This document shows, piece by piece, positions 8,972 through 17,867 of a stretch of 64,000 bases of DNA (its first letter is position 1; the number at the start of each line of letters is the position of its first letter). Location of the stretch: positions 1 through 64,000 of the forward strand of contig CALMIR010000169.1 of NCBI GenBank assembly GCA_937864265.1, in the 5' to 3' direction. The stretch comes from an uncultured Saprospirales bacterium. Its GTDB lineage: Bacteria > Bacteroidota > Bacteroidia > Chitinophagales > Saprospiraceae. The notes under the pieces are model-generated. The model was not told where the DNA came from and did not search any database. It worked only from the letters and a program-made list of their open reading frames with translations. Made by a program: the position numbers and the translations under genes.

Positions 8972-11416
8972 TTACTGTTGGGCAATCACTATAGGTTTTA
9001 CGCCAAGCATCCCCTCGCAAGCTACCTTAATCCAATACAACCCTGCGGGTAAATCTGCTGATAGAAACGTGATACCATCTGACGTTAATACAGCAGTATG
9101 AATGGATTTTCCACTGATATCCATTAAGTTAACCGTTGGATGACCATTTAGGTTGTCGGGCAAGCGCACATGGAGCGCTTGACCTGCCAGAGCCGGAACG
9201 GGATACAGATCAAAAGACAATTGGCGCTGGTTTTCCAAAGTATTCACTGGAGTATCATCCACCACGAAAGCTACATCCCAAGTAAGCACAGGCAAAGGGA
9301 TGTTAAGTACTTGGTTGCTGGCAACAGCGGTTTGGCTACCATAAGGTGCATAGGTCAAGGGATTGAACCACCGCACGGTATAGGCGCCATCCTGAAACCC
9401 TTCGAGCTGAACGGTGCAGGCAGGGGCTGGGGTGGGTACGCCATTTTCAGCAAAATACAAGTGGTTATAGTCGGTATTCAAGGCCCATCCGGCGGCAACA
9501 TTTTTTTCTTCGGATACCAAAACATAGGCATCTACCCGCGAGCCAAGCCCTTCGAAAGCATAATAGGCAATGGTAATCCAGTCGGTTCCTGTATTATCCA
9601 CTTTGATCGAGTGATTGCCTTCCGGTACGCTGATGGCGTAGGTAGCGTTGGGTAAAGCACTTTGCTCCAAAACCAGATTACCGTCCAGCCAAATGGCTAT
9701 TTTGGGCGATGTACCCGTTTCGCCTGAGGTCTTTACTGAAAAATGGCCTGCTTCTGGGTAATAAACAGAAAATGTAGGTGGGCTTCGGTATTGGGTATTC
9801 CATTGGGAGCCATATAGGAACAATCCTAACCCAGCCCCCAAAGGCAATACGTTCCCGTTTTCGTCCACCTCAATTTGGTCTTCGCCAATAATACCCCAGC
9901 CCAGAGAGGTGCTGAGCATCAAATCGCCAGGAGCGCCTGTGACCCGTGTAAGTGCCGGGGTGAAAAAGCTGTTTTGAAAGGGCAAATCAGTAGCAAACTG
10001 GGACAGTCCGGAAAAATGGTGGTACAAATTTTGAGGATGAATATAGCTGTCCCACCACCAGGTCATGGCGGTTCCTAATGCCCCACTAAACAGGCCTCCC
10101 CATAAAGAATTGTGAAAATGGATACCACTTGGATCTTCATTGGCCAGTGAGGAAGTGCTGCCAAGACCAAATTCACCGTTGAGGGTGGGCTTTCCAAAAT
10201 GATCCAAAAAGTTGCGATTACCTTGGGCCAGTACCCGTTCTATATTGGGCGTATTGATGTAAATATGGGTTTGCGTGAAATCGATGGACGGATGCGACCA
10301 AACATTTTCATCGATGAGGTTATCGCCGTAGCTGGTAGTTACCAGGTGTTCGTATGGGTCATTCGATTTCAGGTATTCGGCCATTTCGATGTGCCAATCT
10401 GCCACCAAGTCTTTATTGGCTTGAAAATTGTCTGTCCAGTGCACCTCATTGAACAATTCCCAACACAATATACTTCGGGCATAGCCCCATCGAGCCAGGA
10501 TATAGCGGTATCGGTTTTTGGTATGTGCTTTGGCTTCGGCATTGGTAAAGAAATCAACCGTATTTTGACAAGGCCCACCATTCGAAGCATTATAAGGGCT
10601 TTCATTCCAGTTGGGGTTTACTTGGGTGGATACGGGGCCGTGGTGTTGCAAAGTCAGCATGATATATAGCCCGTTTTCGGCGCAGTAATCGAACAGCCAG
10701 TCTTGGTAAAAGCAATTGCTTTGTTTGTACTTTCGCAGCCCCTCAAAGCCATTGCCATTACTCCATTCGATGCCCAAACCCCAATGGGCATGCCAGAGCC
10801 GAAAAAAGTTAGCCCCATTTTCAGTCATACCGCTGAGCCAGGTCTGGTAATTCAGGTAAGGATTGCTGTTTTGCCAGGCTACATTCTGCCCGATGGCAAT
10901 ATAGGGGCTGCCGTCGTCGAAATGCAGGTAATTGGAAGAACCACTGCGCAAAAATCCGCGATTGTTGGACGAATTAGAAATCGGGGTACAATTAAAAGAC
11001 TGCACATCCGATTCCATAGTGCCGTTGATGTCTGTGATAGCAACCCGGATTTGCCAGGTGCCTACCTGATCGGGTGCAAAACGCACCCGGAATTCTCCTG
11101 AACCCAAAAGGCTTAAATTTCCAGTAGAAGTATTCAAAGTATAATCGTACATGAAAAAGCCATCGACGCTTTTTTCCTGGCCATCGGGAGCGATAAAAGT
11201 TGCCCGGACGCTGATTTGATCGTAGTCGTAGGGGTTGGTATAGGTTGCAGTAAAGTCGATGCGCGCTTCAAATTTGGCAAATTGATCGACCTGCGGGCTT
11301 AAGATTGTTATTTCAGGCATCTGATTGGGTACTGCAAGTTCATCCGCTTTTGCAGCAGAAGCATTTAAAAACAGGGTGCTTAAAGTTAGGAAAAAAAAGC
11401 GTATGGCTCTTTTCAT
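8972..11416 (-). CDS. T9SS-secreted GH5-like glycoside hydrolase with DUF5060 domain
   Basis: 814-residue exported enzyme. A signal peptide (1-24) is followed by an Ig-like DUF5060 domain (about 33-140), a TIM-barrel core of the cellulase/GH5 clan (about 160-480), a beta-rich region and a Por-type C-terminal sorting domain (about 740-814). Likely catalytic residues are Glu324 in WELFNE (acid/base) and Glu415 in LNGEFG (nucleophile). The sorting domain implies export through the type IX system to the cell surface or medium. It starts the minus-strand arm divergent from SusC, and shares an operator-rich region with it. A beta-mannan substrate is inferred only from the neighbouring GH26 gene; other beta-glycans are possible. 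Confidence 0.86.
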   Translation of the reverse strand: MKRAIRFFFLTLSTLFLNASAAKADELAVPNQMPEITILSPQVDQFAKFEARIDFTATYTNPYDYDQISVRATFIAPDGQEKSVDGFFMYDYTLNTSTGNLSLLGSGEFRVRFAPDQVGTWQIRVAITDINGTMESDVQSFNCTPISNSSNNRGFLRSGSSNYLHFDDGSPYIAIGQNVAWQNSNPYLNYQTWLSGMTENGANFFRLWHAHWGLGIEWSNGNGFEGLRKYKQSNCFYQDWLFDYCAENGLYIMLTLQHHGPVSTQVNPNWNESPYNASNGGPCQNTVDFFTNAEAKAHTKNRYRYILARWGYARSILCWELFNEVHWTDNFQANKDLVADWHIEMAEYLKSNDPYEHLVTTSYGDNLIDENVWSHPSIDFTQTHIYINTPNIERVLAQGNRNFLDHFGKPTLNGEFGLGSTSSLANEDPSGIHFHNSLWGGLFSGALGTAMTWWWDSYIHPQNLYHHFSGLSQFATDLPFQNSFFTPALTRVTGAPGDLMLSTSLGWGIIGEDQIEVDENGNVLPLGAGLGLFLYGSQWNTQYRSPPTFSVYYPEAGHFSVKTSGETGTSPKIAIWLDGNLVLEQSALPNATYAISVPEGNHSIKVDNTGTDWITIAYYAFEGLGSRVDAYVLVSEEKNVAAGWALNTDYNHLYFAENGVPTPAPACTVQLEGFQDGAYTVRWFNPLTYAPYGSQTAVASNQVLNIPLPVLTWDVAFVVDDTPVNTLENQRQLSFDLYPVPALAGQALHVRLPDNLNGHPTVNLMDISGKSIHTAVLTSDGITFLSADLPAGLYWIKVACEGMLGVKPIVIAQQ

Positions 11417-11462
11417 GGCAATTTATTTAACGGAAGTGGAAAGTAAAGTATAGATCATTATC

Positions 11463-11492
11463 TAAAGTTATCGATAACTGAGAAAAATCAAA
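11463..11492 (-). promoter_or_regulatory. Candidate promoter of the GH5-like operon
   Basis: On the minus strand TTTG (forward 11489-11492) is followed after 18 bp by TAACTTTA (forward 11463-11470), a 7-of-8 match to TAnnTTTG. The spacing fits Bacteroidetes promoters, and the leader to the ATG at 11416 would be about 40 nt. The palindrome at 11466-11479 overlaps the -7 box. Confidence 0.45.
11466..11479. promoter_or_regulatory. Perfect 14-bp palindrome, candidate operator
   Basis: The sequence AGTTATCGATAACT is a perfect palindrome between the divergent GH5-like and SusC genes. It overlaps the candidate -7 region of the minus arm. The ATCGAT-centred symmetry resembles sites of LacI-type or other dimeric repressors. 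No LacI-type gene is in the window; the only dedicated regulator nearby is the HTCS at 23157-27371. Confidence 0.5.
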
Positions 11493-11574
11493 GGGGTTAT
11501 TTTTTTCAAAACCACGTGTAAGGGGTTGCATTTTATTTTTTAAAAAAGGCTTGATACAAACGCCACCTCTTTTT

Positions 11575-11605
11575 GAACTTTCTGCCCCCTTTTGATAGAA
11601 AGTTC
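11575..11605. promoter_or_regulatory. 9-bp inverted repeat upstream of SusC
   Basis: GAACTTTCT (11575-11583) and AGAAAGTTC (11597-11605) form a perfect inverted repeat separated by 13 bp. It begins about 90 bp before the SusC ATG. It could be a dimer-binding operator for the HTCS AraC-type domain or a hairpin in the 5' leader; the sequence alone cannot separate these. Confidence 0.45.
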
Positions 11606-11665
11606 TGAAAATAAATTTAAGGGCAAAATTTCATTTTGAATTGCACGCTCACTAAAACATAAATT

Positions 11666-14600
11666 ATGAAACGAATTTATCCATTTTTTTTCTGCAAAAG
11701 CTGGATGCTCTTATCGCTGTGCTGTCTGCTGTCTGCGGGCTTGTCTGCCCAGACGAGGACAATTAAAGGAACAGTAGCTTCTTCAGAGGGAGAGCCGCTC
11801 ATTGGCGCTACCATTTTGGTGGAAAATGAAACCAGCCGGGGTACCATTACCGATTTTAATGGAAACTTCTCCATAGAAGCGGCTACAGGCGAAGTGCTTC
11901 GGGTGAGTTATACCGGGTATGAAGAAAAAAAGATCACAGTAGGAGTTGAAAATACCCTAGCGATCGTATTGGAAGCTTCGGCCGAAATTCTCGATGAAGT
12001 GATCGTTGTTGGATATGGCACCCAAAAAAAGAGCGACCTTACCGGGGCAGTAGCCTCCGTTTCAGGAGAGGAGTTGCGCAGCAGCATCACCACCAATATT
12101 GATCAAGCTTTACAGGGTAGGGTAGCGGGGGTACAGGTGACCCAAAACTCAGGACAGCCGGGCGGTGCCGCATCTATCCGCATCCGGGGTTCCAACTCGA
12201 TTACCGGCTCCAGCGAGCCGCTTTATGTGATTGATGGCATTCCCTTTCAGGGCGACGGTACCGCTGTAGCAGGATTTGATTGGGCAGGTGGTGCCAATGG
12301 TCAAAACCGGGTAAATCCCCTTTCTACCATCAACCCGAACGACATAGTGAGCATTGAGGTACTCAAAGATGCCTCGGCAACCGCCATTTACGGCGCCAGA
12401 GCAGCCAATGGTGTGGTATTGATTTCCACAAGAAGGGGAGAAGAGGGAACGGCCAAAATATCGTACAATGGCTACTATGCCAGCCAATCGCTGGCTCGCA
12501 AACTGGAAATGATGCCTTTGCCAGATTATGCCAGCTATCAAGTACAAATAGCCAATGACCTCAACCTGCCAGTCAATCAGCGTTATTTGGATCCTTCCCT
12601 GTTGGGAAACGGTACCGATTGGCAGGATGAAATTTTCAGGACTGCAGGTATGCAAAGCCATCAATTGTCTGTTTCTGGCGGTTCAAAAAATACCCAATAC
12701 GCCATTTCCGGGGGTTTTCTGGGGCAGGACGGCATCGTGATAGGTTCCAATTTCGAGCGGTTTACCACTCGTGTCAATTTGGATAACCAGGTAAACAAAT
12801 GGTTCAAAATTGGTGCGAGTTTAGCTTACGCCAATACCGACGAAGTGATCACTCTGAACGATGGTGGAGACGGTGTGATCATGCAGTCGCTGGCAATGCC
12901 ACCCGATGTTCCGGTTCGCGATTTCAATGGAGAATTTGCTGGCCCCAGCACCAACCTTTCCTATGTGAGTTTCAATCCCGTTGGTGCAGCGCTGCTTAGG
13001 AATAACACGCTTAACAGACAGCGCCTTATGGCCAACCTATATGGCGACCTGCAATTGATGAAAAATCTGAGTTTCCGTTCAGAAATTGGTTTCGACGACA
13101 ACCATTCGATTAATAAATCCTTTCACCCGACTTACAGTTGGGGGGCATTGCAAAACAATGAGAACCAATTGCGGCAAAGAGAAGAGAATAGCTTTTTCTG
13201 GATATGGAAAAATTACCTGACCTATACCTTGAAATTCGGTGAGCGCCATAACCTGAGCGCGCTACTTGGAACAGAAGCGCAGCAATCCAATTGGGCAGGA
13301 TCTCAAGTGACCAAAAAACAGTTTGCCAGTAACGACATTCAAGTATTAAGCGAGGGTAACGACGAAACTTCCAGTACTTCGGGCTGGGAGGATGGGGCTT
13401 CGTTGGCCTCCTATTTTGGACGATTTAATTATGGCTTCGATGAACGCTATTTGTTCACCTTTACCATGCGTGCCGACGGTTCCTCCAAATTTGGCCCTAA
13501 CAACAAGTGGGGCTACTTCCCTTCCGGCTCTTTTGCTTGGCGTGTAAGCAATGAAGCATTCATGGAAAATCAGGAATTGATTTATGACATGAAACTGCGC
13601 CTCGGGTATGGAGAAGTGGGCAATCAGGCCATTGCCAATTACTTATATGGTGCATCTTTGCTTACAGTCAATACACCCTTTGGCACGGGCTATCGCTTGG
13701 AAAAAATCTCTAACCCCGATCTGAAATGGGAAGCAACTAAGCAATTCAATGCTGGTTTGGACTTGTCCCTTTTCCAGGGTAGAGTTGATTTTACGATTGA
13801 TGTATATCAAAAGCAGACTACAGACATGTTGCTTCAATTGTCTATACCCAGCTACTTGGGTGGCACCAACTGGAACGACATACGAGCACCATTTGCCAAC
13901 ATAGGCAGAATGGAGAACAAAGGATTTGACCTGGCTTTGACGACCCGAAACGTATCGGGCAAAAAATTCAGTTGGACGACCAACTTGACTTTTTCCAGAA
14001 ACAGAAATAAAGTGCTAGAGCTAGATGACGATTCCAGGGTTTACTGGCGAAATTTATATTGGTACAGCGAATTTCAAACAGCTACCCAGACCAGTGTAGG
14101 ATTGCCGGTTGGCGTATTTTATGGTTATGTTGTTGAGGGGCTGTTTATCGATCAGGAAGATATTCTCAACCACGCTGTACAGGTTACGGATAATAACATT
14201 ACCGATGAAAACCCATACGGCAAAAACCTGGTTAGCAAAACCCAGGGTGTTTGGGTGGGCGATATTAAATTCAAAGACCTCAATGGAGATGGGGTTGTGG
14301 ATGTGAACGACCAAACCATTATTGGCGACCCCAACCCAGATTTTACTTTTGGCTTGAACAACAACTTCAATGTAGGTCCTTTTAGCCTCACTGTTTATCT
14401 GAATGGAGCTTATGGAGCGGATATTTTGAATTATTCCAGGGTGGTCATTGAAGGCCAAACCAGTGTGTTCAACAACCAAGCGGCTACAGTGGCCGATCGC
14501 GCCCAAATTGCTTTGATTGACCCGAATGGACCGGATGACGACCCGGAAAACGTCTATCTGGCCAATCCCGATACCGATTTGCCACGGCCTACCACCAACG

Positions 14601-14890
14601 ACAACAACCGCAACAACCGCATGTCTGACCGCTTTATAGAAGATGGCTCTTACATCCGCATCCAGAATGTCCGCTTGGGTTATACCCTGCCTACTGCATT
14701 TACGCAGAAATTTCGCATTCAGCACCTGAAGCTGTACGTCAATGCTCAGAACCTTTACACCATAACGAATTATTCTGGATATGACCCCGAAATTGGTGCT
14801 TTCAACCAGGATCCCTTGCTTCAAAACGTGGACATGGGGCGGTATCCGTCGCCCCGCTTGATCACCTTTGGCTTGGATGTCGATTTTTAA
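11666..14890 (+). CDS. SusC/RagA-type TonB-linked outer membrane transporter
   Basis: 1074-residue outer-membrane protein. After a signal peptide (about 1-29) comes a carboxypeptidase-regulatory-like domain (TIKGTVASSEGEPLIGATI to about residue 110). Then follow the junction DEVIVVGYGTQKKSDLTGAV, a plug domain (GRVAGVQV, IRIRGSNSI, IEVLKDASATAIYGARAANG) and a long 22-strand-type barrel ending in LITFGLDVDF. It should import oligosaccharides released at the cell surface, driven by TonB, with the SusD-like lipoprotein acting as a lid. It is first in the plus-strand operon, and susD follows directly. Substrate specificity is inferred from GH26 and the GH5-like enzyme. Confidence 0.96.
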   Translation: MKRIYPFFFCKSWMLLSLCCLLSAGLSAQTRTIKGTVASSEGEPLIGATILVENETSRGTITDFNGNFSIEAATGEVLRVSYTGYEEKKITVGVENTLAIVLEASAEILDEVIVVGYGTQKKSDLTGAVASVSGEELRSSITTNIDQALQGRVAGVQVTQNSGQPGGAASIRIRGSNSITGSSEPLYVIDGIPFQGDGTAVAGFDWAGGANGQNRVNPLSTINPNDIVSIEVLKDASATAIYGARAANGVVLISTRRGEEGTAKISYNGYYASQSLARKLEMMPLPDYASYQVQIANDLNLPVNQRYLDPSLLGNGTDWQDEIFRTAGMQSHQLSVSGGSKNTQYAISGGFLGQDGIVIGSNFERFTTRVNLDNQVNKWFKIGASLAYANTDEVITLNDGGDGVIMQSLAMPPDVPVRDFNGEFAGPSTNLSYVSFNPVGAALLRNNTLNRQRLMANLYGDLQLMKNLSFRSEIGFDDNHSINKSFHPTYSWGALQNNENQLRQREENSFFWIWKNYLTYTLKFGERHNLSALLGTEAQQSNWAGSQVTKKQFASNDIQVLSEGNDETSSTSGWEDGASLASYFGRFNYGFDERYLFTFTMRADGSSKFGPNNKWGYFPSGSFAWRVSNEAFMENQELIYDMKLRLGYGEVGNQAIANYLYGASLLTVNTPFGTGYRLEKISNPDLKWEATKQFNAGLDLSLFQGRVDFTIDVYQKQTTDMLLQLSIPSYLGGTNWNDIRAPFANIGRMENKGFDLALTTRNVSGKKFSWTTNLTFSRNRNKVLELDDDSRVYWRNLYWYSEFQTATQTSVGLPVGVFYGYVVEGLFIDQEDILNHAVQVTDNNITDENPYGKNLVSKTQGVWVGDIKFKDLNGDGVVDVNDQTIIGDPNPDFTFGLNNNFNVGPFSLTVYLNGAYGADILNYSRVVIEGQTSVFNNQAATVADRAQIALIDPNGPDDDPENVYLANPDTDLPRPTTNDNNRNNRMSDRFIEDGSYIRIQNVRLGYTLPTAFTQKFRIQHLKLYVNAQNLYTITNYSGYDPEIGAFNQDPLLQNVDMGRYPSPRLITFGLDVDF

Positions 14891-14926
14891 TATCAAGTGT
14901 ATGGTTTAACTGTAAAATCAATCGAG

Positions 14927-16588
14927 ATGAAATCTTTTATCCAACTTTTTATATTGACCTTTATTTTTGCTTTTTTTCTGGAATCCTGCACCAAAGAATT
15001 CCTGGAAATAGAACCCGTTGACCGCCTGACGGCAGATAACTTTTTCAAAACGGAAGGCGAAATCAAAGCAGCAACGGCAGCTTTATATGGTTTTCCCTGG
15101 TTTGATTACAACGACAAATTTGCCTGGTGCGCAGGCGATTGCATGTCGGGCGACTTGTACCATACCTGGGATCAGGAAGGACAGTTTTTTTATTTCTCTT
15201 TCAACTCTGGCAATGCCCACCTTTCTTCGGGTTGGAAGGGGCTATTTCGGGTTGTTTCTTACGCCAATTCCATTATCAACGATATGCCTAGGGCAGCCGA
15301 AGGCAATGTGGAGCAAGAGGTGATAGACCGGGCATTAGGCGAAGCTCGATTTATTCGAGGTATGGCCTATTACCTGCTTTCGGAATATTGGGGAGAAGTA
15401 CCTATTGTTGAAAATTCAACAGAAATTGTAGTTAGCAACAACTTCATATTGCCAAAGAATACCCGCGCAAGTGTGTTGGAGTTTATCCGCCGCGATTTAG
15501 AATTTGCTTCACAACATTTGCCCACCACAGACGAGCCTGGCCGGGTGACCAAGTGGTCTGCCCTTGGTATGCTGGCCAAAGTGCACCTAACCATGGCCTC
15601 AGACCTAGATGATTCTAAATCAGCCGAAAATTTCCAATTGGCCAAACAATTTGCCGAGCAGGTAATCAGCAGCAGTGGATTGCAGTTGCTGCCCGATTAC
15701 AGCGATATTTTCCGGTATGACCACAATAACAACGAGGAATCGCTCTTTGCCCTGCAATGGATGGAAGGGGCTTATGCCATTGGCAACAGCCGCCAAGCCA
15801 ATTGGGCGCGTAGCAGCCTAGTTACTGGAAACACTGAGGCATGGGGCGGAGGTAAATGTATGACCTACGATTTTCTGCAAAAAGTAGAGGGTGGCGACCG
15901 CAGGCAGCCGGCCATCTATATGACCCAGGGGGATCACTATCCAGAGATTAGGAAAAACGAGGGTGGATACACCTACAACATCGTTCACCGAGATCCCAAC
16001 GACCCCAACACGGTATTGGAGAATGCGGCTCCGGTACTAAATAACTTAAAAAAATACATCATCGGCAGCAATGAAGATACTGATGGCAATGTTTCAACTG
16101 GCCAAGCAACCCGCATCAACCAAATACTACTTCGCCTAGCCGATGTATATATGGTGTATGCCGAGGCGGAATTGGGTGCTCAAGTGGCTACATCCGATCC
16201 TAAAGCTTTACAGTATTTTAATGCCATTCGGGAACGCGCTGGATTGCCAACAAAATCCAGCCTTACTTTCGCCGATATTTTGAAAGAAAGAAGGGTGGAA
16301 TTTGCCCTGGAAGACATCAGTTGGTTTGATATTAAGCGCTACTATTACCGCGACCCTGCCGGAGCAATGGCTTATCTGAATGGGATGGAACGCGAAATCA
16401 GTTATTACCGGGATAATGGCCCGAACGCAGCGGACGAGAATACCATTGAAGGCTACATCATCAATCCACCTTCTAACCCGATTACCATTAACGAATCGCA
16501 GCTTTGGCTGCCTATTCCTTCGGCAGAGGTCGTGGCTAATCCTTTGTTGGCACCTGAAGTGCCGGCGGAAGAGTATATTTTCAAATGA
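14927..16588 (+). CDS. SusD/RagB family nutrient-binding lipoprotein
   Basis: 553 residues from the ATG at 14927; a GTG at 14897 is in frame but would put ten odd residues before the signal peptide. The lipobox ends at Cys21 (FFLESC). The rest is the SusD alpha-helical TPR-like fold: EFLEIEPVDRLTADNFFKTE at the N-terminus, then EARFIRGMAYYLLSEYWGEVP, and near the C-terminus ADVYMVYAEAELG followed by the ILKERRVEFALE block typical of the family. It sits on the outer face of the outer membrane, capping the SusC barrel and binding glycan. The gene begins 36 bp after susC and is clearly in the same operon. Confidence 0.95.
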   Translation: MKSFIQLFILTFIFAFFLESCTKEFLEIEPVDRLTADNFFKTEGEIKAATAALYGFPWFDYNDKFAWCAGDCMSGDLYHTWDQEGQFFYFSFNSGNAHLSSGWKGLFRVVSYANSIINDMPRAAEGNVEQEVIDRALGEARFIRGMAYYLLSEYWGEVPIVENSTEIVVSNNFILPKNTRASVLEFIRRDLEFASQHLPTTDEPGRVTKWSALGMLAKVHLTMASDLDDSKSAENFQLAKQFAEQVISSSGLQLLPDYSDIFRYDHNNNEESLFALQWMEGAYAIGNSRQANWARSSLVTGNTEAWGGGKCMTYDFLQKVEGGDRRQPAIYMTQGDHYPEIRKNEGGYTYNIVHRDPNDPNTVLENAAPVLNNLKKYIIGSNEDTDGNVSTGQATRINQILLRLADVYMVYAEAELGAQVATSDPKALQYFNAIRERAGLPTKSSLTFADILKERRVEFALEDISWFDIKRYYYRDPAGAMAYLNGMEREISYYRDNGPNAADENTIEGYIINPPSNPITINESQLWLPIPSAEVVANPLLAPEVPAEEYIFK

Positions 16589-16633
16589 ATATGCGAATAA
16601 GGATTGGCTTTACCCTCATCAAAACAGCTTAAC

Positions 16634-17851
16634 ATGAAACATTTTCATTATAAACATTGGCTATTTGTTGCCCTTTTTTCAGTCACAGTACTATTACCGT
16701 TCTCCTGTAATAAAGACGAGGTGACTGGCATAGATAAGGATGCCGATATTGGCAACCCACAGGTACATTTCATTCGATCTACTGATCCGAATGCGGCGGA
16801 TTCGCTTTTGGTTGGTGCTTTTATGGGAAGTTTGATTGCTATTGTAGGCGAGGACCTGGGGCATACGGTCGAGTTGTGGTTCAACGACCAACAAGCTGCC
16901 CTCAATCCTACTTATGTAACGGATAAAACCATTATTGTCAATGTGCCGAGCAGTGTGCCGGTGGAAGTGACTAATAAAATCAGGTTCGTTTTTTCCAATG
17001 GGGCAGAAATGTTATACGACTTTTCGGTGAATGTGCCTGCACCCGTTTTGAACAGCATTAAAAGCGAGTATGTGGAAGACGGTGACGTGGCGGTATTGTA
17101 TGGCGATTTCTTTTTTGAGCCTATCCACATTACTTTTCCCGGAAACCTGGAAGGAGAGATCGTAGTTCTTAGCAAAACAGAAGCACAGGTACGGGTACCT
17201 GCAGGGGCTGAATCAGGTGAGATAACGGTTAAAACCAATTTCGGGACGGCAGTATCCAGCTTTATTTTTCGCGATAACCGCAACGTAATCGTCAATTTCG
17301 ACGATCTGCGCCACAGAACCTGGAATTCTCCAATAGCGGATGTTGCTGTAGGTACCAATGAATTGGCACCTTGTGCGGGCAATTACACCTATTTCAAAAT
17401 GGATAATGTAAGTGCTTGGCAATGGGTCAATGAACTGAACATGATGTATATCGCAGAAGACGGCGTAACGGGTAGGGGGAATATTCCCATTTTTCCTGGT
17501 GGGGCATCGGTCAATGAATGGGCGGTGCGCTTTGAGGTTAATGTACCTGTCGAGTGGCGCGAAATTCCTTTAGAAATCTTTTTTGCCCCATATGGTGCAG
17601 ATCATGGTCGGGATATTCCTGTGCCATTGGAGCGATGGCAGCCCTGGGCGGAAAATGGGGTTTATCAAACCGATGGTTGGGTAACAGTCACAATTCCGCT
17701 CAAGGATTTTGATGAAGATAAAAACGGCACTCCGGCTCAGTTGAGCGATTTATCCCAATATACCAATTTGACCATCATGCTGTTTGGCGCAGCCGTAGAT
17801 GCTAACAACATTTACATAGCTATTGACAATGTGCGTGTTGTGAAATTGTAA
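16634..17851 (+). CDS. Surface glycan-binding lipoprotein (IPT/TIG domains plus xyloglucan-binding-like C-terminus)
   Basis: 405 residues from the ATG at 16634, which opens a lipoprotein signal ending in FSC (Cys25). Two immunoglobulin-like IPT/TIG segments occupy about residues 45-220. The C-terminal third (about 225-405) resembles the glycan-binding domain of SGBP-B proteins, with aromatic-rich stretches such as LERWQPWAENGVYQTDGW and the ending IDNVRVVKL. Proteins of this kind follow SusD in many PULs and help hold polysaccharide at the surface. The C-terminal domain is visibly related to that of the next gene (GWVTVTIPL here, GWVTITLPL there), suggesting duplication within the locus. Confidence 0.82.
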   Translation: MKHFHYKHWLFVALFSVTVLLPFSCNKDEVTGIDKDADIGNPQVHFIRSTDPNAADSLLVGAFMGSLIAIVGEDLGHTVELWFNDQQAALNPTYVTDKTIIVNVPSSVPVEVTNKIRFVFSNGAEMLYDFSVNVPAPVLNSIKSEYVEDGDVAVLYGDFFFEPIHITFPGNLEGEIVVLSKTEAQVRVPAGAESGEITVKTNFGTAVSSFIFRDNRNVIVNFDDLRHRTWNSPIADVAVGTNELAPCAGNYTYFKMDNVSAWQWVNELNMMYIAEDGVTGRGNIPIFPGGASVNEWAVRFEVNVPVEWREIPLEIFFAPYGADHGRDIPVPLERWQPWAENGVYQTDGWVTVTIPLKDFDEDKNGTPAQLSDLSQYTNLTIMLFGAAVDANNIYIAIDNVRVVKL

Positions 17852-17867
17852 CTCAAAAAAGACAAAC

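Noticed and set aside
14054-14896. 280-residue minus-strand open frame inside susC
   Set aside because: It lies wholly within a clear SusC barrel coding sequence and contains no recognisable domain.
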